The position numbers and the translations under genes were made by a program. Shown here one piece after another: positions 58,937-64,000 of a stretch of DNA of 64,000 bases. The stretch covers positions 124,001 to 188,000 of the forward strand of contig NZ_CAJQZC010000003.1 in assembly GCF_907164555.1 (NCBI RefSeq). The letters run 5' to 3'. Source of the stretch: Paraburkholderia saeva (lineage in GTDB: Bacteria; Pseudomonadota; Gammaproteobacteria; Burkholderiales; Burkholderiaceae). Every line of letters begins with the position of its first letter. The stretch's first letter is position 1. The notes below the pieces were generated by a model. It made no database searches and was not told where the DNA came from. It saw only the letters and a program-made list of their open reading frames with translations.

Positions 58937-59593
58937 TCAGGGCGACGGGATCAGACCGTTGAGGAGGCTGGTTCCTGTCGGCGCAATGGCGACGGCGCAG
59001 CTGTCCGCCGTCGTAAAGACGGGTGCAGTGCCGGCGACCGGTGTCGGGCCGTTGCCTGTCCAGCGCAGATTGCATGCGCCGACGCCGGCGGTATCCGTCG
59101 CGTCCTCGGGCCGCGCGACGACCTCCGCGAACGAGTTCGCGCGCAGGCTCACTTTTTCCGCGTAGGCCTTCGAGCCGCCGTAGTTCTTCAGCGCGGCGTT
59201 CAGGTCGCCATTCGCCGACTGCATGTATCCGTAAAGAATGGCCGAGCCCACTTCGATATTGGCGGTCGGCTCGGTCAGGTCGTTTACGTTCTTCAAAAGC
59301 CGCCTGTGGGCGCTCGGCACGACCTGCATCAGGCCAGTCGCGCCATTGGCGCCTTTGGCCTTTTCCTTGAAGCGCGATTCGATCGAGATGATCGCGAGCA
59401 GCAGCGCCGGCGGCAGCGAATATTTCGATGCGGCGGACGTAACGGCGGTCGAAATCTGCTCTGCCTTTTCTCTGGCGACACCGAACTTCTGCGTGAGATA
59501 CGCAGAAATCTGGGCGACCTGCTCGTTCTCCTCAGCCATCGCGCAAGGCGACAGGCCGATTGTGAGCAACATCAGGAGAAGGAGGTGTCGCAT
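58937..59593 (-). CDS. Lytic transglycosylase, SLT domain
   Basis: A 218-residue exported peptidoglycan lyase. A signal peptide (MRHLLLLMLLTIGLSPCAMA) precedes a helical segment, and the SLT domain follows with the catalytic glutamate E72 in SIESRFKEKAKG and the typical GATGLMQVVPSAHRRL, then EVGSAILYGYMQ and ALKNYGGSKAYAEKV. The last about 60 residues are a Cys-containing tail without similarity that I recognise. It stands alone on the minus strand. Confidence 0.93.
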   Translation of the reverse strand: MRHLLLLMLLTIGLSPCAMAEENEQVAQISAYLTQKFGVAREKAEQISTAVTSAASKYSLPPALLLAIISIESRFKEKAKGANGATGLMQVVPSAHRRLLKNVNDLTEPTANIEVGSAILYGYMQSANGDLNAALKNYGGSKAYAEKVSLRANSFAEVVARPEDATDTAGVGACNLRWTGNGPTPVAGTAPVFTTADSCAVAIAPTGTSLLNGLIPSP

Positions 59594-59754
59594 GCTGTGC
59601 CGGAGGGCGTGAAAGGCTGAATTATAGCGGCGGTGGCAAAAACTACCAGATTGATCAGATGAAAGCCGTCGCCGTCATGTGCGGGGAGGGCGGCGCTCCG
59701 TGGCCGTGTAACATCGAAGTGTCTGCGTTCCATCTTTTATCCTGTAAAGCGACC

Positions 59755-60627
59755 ATGACTGAAAAAAGTGCATCCGGTGACCGCCCCGAGCCGCTCGAAC
59801 TCGGCGGATCGGTGTGGTTTCAGGCCGGCGACCAGACGCTCGGCGGCGCCTCGCGGATCGCGCTGCTCGCGGCGATCCGCGAGACCGGTTCGATCACGGG
59901 CGCGGCGCGCGCCGTCGGCATGAGCTACAAGGCAGCGTGGGACGCCATCGATACGATGAACAACCTTGCCGGCGAGCCGCTCGTCGTGCGTGCGGCGGGC
60001 GGCAAGGGCGGTGGGGGCACGACGCTCACGCCGCGCGCCGCGCGTCTCATCGAGACGTTCCGCGCGGTCGAAAGCGAGCATCGGCAGTTTCTGGAGCGGG
60101 CCGGCGCGGCGATCGAACACTTCGCCAGCGACTGGCCGCTGATCGGCCGGATCGGCATGAAAACGAGCGCACGCAACCAGCTGTACGGCACGGTGTCGGC
60201 GATCGTGCGCGGCGCCGTGAACGACGAAGTGTCGCTCGTGCTGCCCGGCGGCCAGACGCTCGTCGCGGTGCTCACCCATGAAAGTACCGAGACGCTGGGG
60301 CTCGCCGTCGGCCTCGCGGCGGTTGCGCTCATCAAGGCGTCGTGGGTCATGCTGATCGTCGAGGATGATGCCGGTGAACCCGTGCGACTCTCGGCGCGCA
60401 ACCAGTTGCGCGGCACCGTCACGGCGGTGAAGCGCGGCGCGGTCAATGCGGAGGTGTCGCTGGAATTGCCAGGTGGCGTTGTCGTGACGGCGGTCATTAC
60501 GAACGGGAGCGCCGACGCGCTGGGTCTCGCCGAAGGCGCGCCGGCGATTGCGGCGTTCAAGGCTTCGAGCGTGATTCTCGGCGTGAGCGAACACGACACG
60601 GGTAACGGCCCGGCATCTCGTCAATAG
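59755..60627 (+). CDS. modE: Full-length molybdate-responsive regulator ModE
   Basis: A 290-residue ModE with an N-terminal winged helix (SRIALLAAIRETGSITGAARAVGMSYKAAWDAIDTMNN) and a C-terminal di-Mop region. The first Mop repeat starts TSARNQLYGTVSAIVRGAVNDEVSL and the second SARNQLRGTVTAVKRGAVNAEVSL. When molybdate is bound, ModE is known to repress the modABC transporter. The ATG at 59755 is chosen because MTEKSASGDRPEPLELGGSV fits the family; the frame extends 96 nt upstream. It runs convergent to modC and overlaps its end by 7 nt. Confidence 0.96.
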   Translation: MTEKSASGDRPEPLELGGSVWFQAGDQTLGGASRIALLAAIRETGSITGAARAVGMSYKAAWDAIDTMNNLAGEPLVVRAAGGKGGGGTTLTPRAARLIETFRAVESEHRQFLERAGAAIEHFASDWPLIGRIGMKTSARNQLYGTVSAIVRGAVNDEVSLVLPGGQTLVAVLTHESTETLGLAVGLAAVALIKASWVMLIVEDDAGEPVRLSARNQLRGTVTAVKRGAVNAEVSLELPGGVVVTAVITNGSADALGLAEGAPAIAAFKASSVILGVSEHDTGNGPASRQ

Positions 60628-61322
60628 ACGCTGCGCGCGTAGCCGGCGAAAGCAGCGTGCGGTTGAACGCGTCCGTCCACCACGTGCACGACCTGGTCGC
60701 CGAATGCGGCGACGTCATCCGGGTCGTGCGTGATCAGCAGCATCGGAATGTCGAGGCGCGTCTGCAGATCCGACAGTTCGGCGCGCATGCGTTGCCGCAG
60801 CGCGTAATCGAGCGCGGAAAACGGCTCGTCGAGCAGCAGCAGTTGCGGGTTCGACACGAGCGCGCGCGCGAGCGCGACCCGCTGCTTCTGGCCGCCCGAC
60901 AGGTGCGCCGGATAGTTGCCCGCGACGCCGCTCAGGTCGAGTGCTTTCAGCCAGTAATCGAGTTCCGGATGGTGGACGCGTGCCCTCGGATTGAGCCAGC
61001 CCGAATGCAGCCCGAACGCGATGTTCTGGCGCACGTTCAGATGCGGGAACAGCGCGTAATCCTGGAACAGATAGGCGATCTTGCGCGACTGCGGCTTCAG
61101 GTCGATGCCGCGCGCGCTGTCGAAAAGCGGTTCGCCGTCGAGCATGATCGCGCCTTCATCGGGATGGAAGAGGCCCGCGATCGCCTGCAACGTGAGGCTC
61201 TTTCCCGCGCCCGACGGGCCGAACAGCACGACGCGCTGGCTTGTCGTCGCGAACGAAACGTCGAGCGTAAAGCGGCGCTCGGCGGTCACGAAGGTCTTGC
61301 GGATGTCGACGGAGAGCGTCAT
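60621..61322 (-). CDS. modC: Molybdate ABC transporter ATPase
   Basis: The ATP-binding subunit of the molybdate importer, 233 residues. Walker A is GPSGAGKS (35-42), the signature LSGGQKQRVALARAL, Walker B LLLLDEPFSALD and the switch His in LLITHDPDDV. It is about 120 residues shorter than E. coli ModC because it ends after the nucleotide-binding domain and lacks the C-terminal TOBE/Mop domain. One nt separates its start from the modB stop. Its 3' end overlaps the convergent modE. Confidence 0.96.
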   Translation of the reverse strand: MTLSVDIRKTFVTAERRFTLDVSFATTSQRVVLFGPSGAGKSLTLQAIAGLFHPDEGAIMLDGEPLFDSARGIDLKPQSRKIAYLFQDYALFPHLNVRQNIAFGLHSGWLNPRARVHHPELDYWLKALDLSGVAGNYPAHLSGGQKQRVALARALVSNPQLLLLDEPFSALDYALRQRMRAELSDLQTRLDIPMLLITHDPDDVAAFGDQVVHVVDGRVQPHAAFAGYARSVY

Positions 61323-61323
61323 G

Positions 61324-61998
61324 TCAGCGCGAAGTCAGAAGCGAATGCTGCGGCACGAGCCGGCCCGCGAGCAGCAGGATCACGACGCACGTCACCGATG
61401 TCACGATCACGAGAAAATTCGCGGTGCTGTCGTCGCCGGCCTGCACGGCTGCGTAGACAGCAACGGAGAGCGTCTGCGTGCGGCCCGGCAGATTGCCGGC
61501 AACCATTAGCGTCGCGCCAAATTCGCCGAGCGCGCGGGCGAATGCGAGCAGCGTGCCGGCGAGAATGCCGCGCGTGGCGAGCGGCAGCGTCACGCGGAAG
61601 AAAACGGCGACTTCGCTCACGCCGAGCGTGCGGGCGGCGCGTTCCAGTTGCGGATCGACCGATTCGAACGCCGCGCGCGCCGACTTCAGCACGAGCGGAA
61701 ACGCGACGATCATCGACGCGATCACCGCGCCCTGCCACGTGAACACGAGCTGGATGCCGATACTGTCGAGCCAGCCGCCGATCGTGCCGCGCCGGCCCAG
61801 TACCACGAGCAGGTAATAGCCGAGCACGGTGGGCGGCAGCACGAGGGGCAGCGTCAGCAGCGAATCGACGACATCGCGCGCAGCCGAGCGCCAGCGCGAC
61901 AGCGCAAGGCCGGCCGCGACGCCGAACACGAGGTTGAGCGCGGTCGCCCAGCCTGCGACTTTCAGCGAGAGCAGAAGCGGAATCCAGGCCTGTTCCAT
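61324..61998 (-). CDS. modB: Molybdate ABC transporter permease
   Basis: A 224-residue inner-membrane permease with five or six helices (LLLSLKVAGWATALNLVFGVAAGLAL at the N-terminus) and the EAA-type loop RAARTLGVSEVAVFFRVTLPLA before GEFGATLMVAGN. The ATG at 61998 gives the usual start (MEQAWIPLLLSLKVAG); an upstream frame to 62316 lies inside modA and is rejected. Together with ModA and ModC it forms the high-affinity molybdate importer. Confidence 0.96.
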   Translation of the reverse strand: MEQAWIPLLLSLKVAGWATALNLVFGVAAGLALSRWRSAARDVVDSLLTLPLVLPPTVLGYYLLVVLGRRGTIGGWLDSIGIQLVFTWQGAVIASMIVAFPLVLKSARAAFESVDPQLERAARTLGVSEVAVFFRVTLPLATRGILAGTLLAFARALGEFGATLMVAGNLPGRTQTLSVAVYAAVQAGDDSTANFLVIVTSVTCVVILLLAGRLVPQHSLLTSR

Positions 61999-62024
61999 GG
62001 TGGATGTCTGTGTCTGTGTCTGGA

Positions 62025-62801
62025 TCAGTGAGCCGGCTTGAAACCGTACTTCGCGAGCACAGCCTGACCTTCCGGCGACAGCACGTACGCAATGAACGCC
62101 TGCGCATCGGCCGCGTGATGGCTGCCTTCGACGAGCGCGATCGGATACGTGACGGGTGTCTGCGTCGGCACGGTCAGCGCCACCTTCACGCGATCGGGCA
62201 TGATCGCGGCGTCGGTACCGAATACGAAGCCGGCGTCGACTTCGCCGCGCGCGACGTAATCGAGGCTCTGACGCACGTTGGCCGCGAGCACGCTCTTTGC
62301 GCTGACGGCGTCCCACACGCCAGCGGCCTTCAGCGCGCCTTCCGTGTAGCGGCCAACCGGTACCGAAGCCGGATCGCCGTAGGCGATGCGTTTGACGTCG
62401 GCGGTCGTGAGGTCACGCAGGGTTGCGGGCGCGAACTTGCTGTCCGCCGGCAGGATCAGCACCAGCGAGTTCGCCGCGAAATCCTGGCGCGTCGAAGGCA
62501 CTACGACTTTCTGTTCAGCAGCCTTGTCCATCGCTTTCTGGTCCGCCGAGGCGAACACGTCGGCGGGCGCGCCCTTCACGATCTGCTGCATCAACACATC
62601 GGAGGCGCCGAAATTCATCAGCACTTTCGTGCCCGGATGCTGCTTCTCGAACGCTTCGCCGACCGCCTTGAACGCGTTCGTCAGACTGGCCGCTGCTGAA
62701 ACCACCAGCTCGTCGGCACGTGCGTTGGTGCAGATCGCGATGGAAACGGCACTCGCAGTGACAAGCGCGTGCCTCAGCAGACGGCGAAGGGAGATCGACA
62801 T
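62025..62801 (-). CDS. modA: Molybdate-binding periplasmic protein
   Basis: A 258-residue exported binding protein. A signal peptide (LLRHALVTASAVSIAICTNARA) is followed by ELVVSAAASLTNAFKAVGEAFEK, the ModA hallmark with the Ser residues that hold molybdate, then NFGASDVLMQQI, and FAANSLVLILP. First gene of modABC, with 26 nt to modB. A ModE-type dyad lies 48 nt upstream of the ATG, so repression by ModE-molybdate is expected. Confidence 0.97.
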   Translation of the reverse strand: MSISLRRLLRHALVTASAVSIAICTNARADELVVSAAASLTNAFKAVGEAFEKQHPGTKVLMNFGASDVLMQQIVKGAPADVFASADQKAMDKAAEQKVVVPSTRQDFAANSLVLILPADSKFAPATLRDLTTADVKRIAYGDPASVPVGRYTEGALKAAGVWDAVSAKSVLAANVRQSLDYVARGEVDAGFVFGTDAAIMPDRVKVALTVPTQTPVTYPIALVEGSHHAADAQAFIAYVLSPEGQAVLAKYGFKPAH

Positions 62802-62848
62802 GGGTTCGAAAGTCCGGTGCGAGCCGGAGTGGCGTTGAAAAGCGCTAT

Positions 62849-62872
62849 CGTAATATAGCTTCGGCTATAACG
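62849..62872. promoter_or_regulatory. ModE operator upstream of modA
   Basis: A 24-bp dyad with half-sites CGTAATATA and GCTATAACG around GCTTCG. Length, spacing and the CGTTATA-type arms agree with known ModE operators, and its position 48 nt before modA is where a ModE site is expected. It shares a 9-bp half-site exactly with the dyad at 30938-30961. Confidence 0.85.
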
Positions 62873-62928
62873 GTGGCGATGCTGATGATATCGGCGCTCA
62901 CATGCGCCGCGCAGATCGTTACTGGGGG

Positions 62929-63627
62929 TTACGCGTCGGTCGAGGCAGGCGGGGGAAGCGCCGTGTCGCGCGTGCGCGAGACCGGCGCGGGCTGCCGGTC
63001 GTGGCTGGCTTTCCAGCGCGCGCGAACGAACGGGCGCTCATGACCGGAGACCTTGAGCGCGATGTGGGTGACCCAGCGCTGGGTCGGCACGCGGACGTCG
63101 TGCAGGCTGACCGTCAGCGCGACGAGGCTCAACGCCACCGCCGCCGCCGAGAGCTGACCCGGTTGCGCGTGCCACGCTGCGCGCACGAACAGCAACGCCG
63201 CACCGGCGCCCACGAGGCAGCCTGTGACGGCCTCCGACGGCGAATGCGCGATGAGCACCACGCGAGAAAGCCCGACCGCGATGCCAACGACGAGCCCAAA
63301 CAGCACGCCGGCGAGGCGGACCGAGCGGCGCGCGGGCAGCAGCATCAGAAAAAGTGCGACGGGATAAACGGCTGTCGAGAGCATGGCGTGGCCGCTGACG
63401 CCGGTGAAATCCAGTACACGCACGCCGACACCCCAACCGAGGAACGCGAGCTTGGTCAGCGTGACGACGCCGATCGCCGCGCCCAGCAACCCGAGCCACA
63501 AGGCCGCCATGCGCCACGTATAGCCGACCGCCAGCCACAGCGCGATGGCGATCGCGAGCGGCAACGTGAGGCCTGCGCCACCGAGGCTGGTAATCGCAAA
63601 CCACAAATGAAGAGGCAGATCAGGCAT
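62929..63627 (-). CDS. PAP2 superfamily membrane phosphatase
   Basis: A 232-residue membrane protein of the PAP2 (type 2 phosphatidic acid phosphatase) family. Several helices are followed by the three active-site parts: K-x6-R in KLAFLGWGVGVRV, SGH in TGVSGHAML, and SR-x5-H in LSRVVLIAHSPSEAV; the acid that normally follows the third His is Glu here instead of Asp. It may act on undecaprenyl or other lipid phosphates. The C-terminal about 30 residues are a soluble tail. The ATG at 63627 is chosen; the longer frame lacks similarity. Confidence 0.85.
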   Translation of the reverse strand: MPDLPLHLWFAITSLGGAGLTLPLAIAIALWLAVGYTWRMAALWLGLLGAAIGVVTLTKLAFLGWGVGVRVLDFTGVSGHAMLSTAVYPVALFLMLLPARRSVRLAGVLFGLVVGIAVGLSRVVLIAHSPSEAVTGCLVGAGAALLFVRAAWHAQPGQLSAAAVALSLVALTVSLHDVRVPTQRWVTHIALKVSGHERPFVRARWKASHDRQPAPVSRTRDTALPPPASTDA

Positions 63628-63858
63628 GGCAGCGGCTGCGGCGATGACCGCAAACGAATCCGGCAAAAAATGAGGGCGACTAAGGGAGGAGCGTGCGCTG
63701 CCGAACAGACATCGACAACAGGCAGCATCAACGCGCGGTCCGACAGTCGCAAGTATAAAGTGAGAGCGGGTGGTGTGGTCGCGGCATACCGGCATGCGCG
63801 ACCGGGAGATGGCCAGAGGGGATAGCCGGTGCCCAGCATGGGACGGGAATTGGTGTTA

Positions 63859-63873
63859 TTGTGCATTGCACAA
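63859..63873. promoter_or_regulatory. PhaR-like palindrome upstream of the putative depolymerase
   Basis: A perfect dyad TTGTGC-ATT-GCACAA lies 50 nt before the ATG at 63924, in the 296-nt divergent gap that otherwise shows nothing clear. TGC...GCA dyads are known as binding sites of the PHB regulator PhaR in several proteobacteria, which would fit a PHB-related gene here. Confidence 0.4.
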
Positions 63874-63923
63874 CAATCCACTCATTCTGGCCCGGAACGG
63901 TCCCTTTTTGCGAGGTTCATCCG

Positions 63924-64000
63924 ATGGCAAAAAGTCTGTCGAAACTGTGGCTGGGCGGTCTCAAGCGACTCATCGCCGCCCAGACGAAGCAAACCCGCGA
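63924..64000 (+). CDS. Putative PHB depolymerase family esterase, N-terminal fragment
   Basis: Only the first 25 codons are inside the window, with a GAGG ribosome site before ATG 63924. The start MAKSLSKLWLGGLKRL resembles, from memory, the N-terminus of PHB depolymerase family esterases (LpqC-type) of Burkholderia. The fragment is too short for motifs such as GxSxG to be seen, so the call is tentative. Confidence 0.45.
   Translation, partial: MAKSLSKLWLGGLKRLIAAQTKQTR

Overview
The window is GC-rich, and its gene order (asd-fimV-truA-trpF-trpB-DNA methyltransferase-trpA-accD-folC-dedD-cvpA-purF-metZ) is the one I know from Burkholderia and Paraburkholderia, where this block usually lies on the second chromosome. 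I infer a Burkholderiaceae member, probably Paraburkholderia. I see no tRNA, rRNA, insertion sequence, phage gene or CRISPR array. Nearly all the sequence is tightly packed coding DNA.

Layout. (1) 0.3-15.3 kb, plus strand: amino-acid, fatty-acid, folate and purine biosynthesis with a solitary DNA methyltransferase between trpB and trpA. A SAM-II type riboswitch followed by an intrinsic terminator lies upstream of metZ. (2) 15.4-19 kb: AraC regulator and FKBP isomerase (minus), a histidine-kinase-like protein without a recognisable ATPase domain and a CNNM/CorC transporter (plus). (3) 19-26.4 kb, minus: a polyphosphate-glucokinase-like enzyme, glucose-6-phosphate dehydrogenase, a GH63-type glucosidase and an archaeal-type debranching enzyme. 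(4) 26.5-31.7 kb: two small proteins of unknown role, then a molybdenum-related island (DUF2325 protein; short ModE, NifQ, sulfite-oxidase-fold protein, di-Mop molbindin). (5) 31.8-50.3 kb, minus: a large alpha-glucan/trehalose cluster glgE-treS/mak-glgB-glgX-treZ-malQ-treY, with several ATGA/GTGA stop-start overlaps. (6) 50.6-59.6 kb: DUF1345 membrane protein, a three-subunit sugar/alcohol dehydrogenase (small subunit, GMC flavoprotein, tri-haem cytochrome c), a phosphatase, a RES/Xre toxin-antitoxin pair, LysR with a divergent tautomerase, and a lytic transglycosylase. (7) 59.7-64 kb: full-length modE convergent with modABC, a PAP2 phosphatase, and the start of a putative PHB depolymerase.

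How it fits together. The glucan cluster carries both the GlgE route (trehalose to maltose to maltose-1-phosphate to glucan) and the TreY/TreZ route back to trehalose. MalQ, GlgX, GH63 and the debranching enzyme feed free glucose to the glucokinase and Zwf. The molybdenum genes form two blocks 30 kb apart. They appear linked by 24-bp ModE-type operators at 30938-30961 (upstream of the sulfite-oxidase-fold gene) and 62849-62872 (upstream of modA). A third, weaker copy at 27729-27752 lies upstream of the DUF2325 gene. This putative Mo regulon, with ModE split into separate HTH and Mop proteins and NifQ present without any nif gene in view, is the most interesting system in the window.
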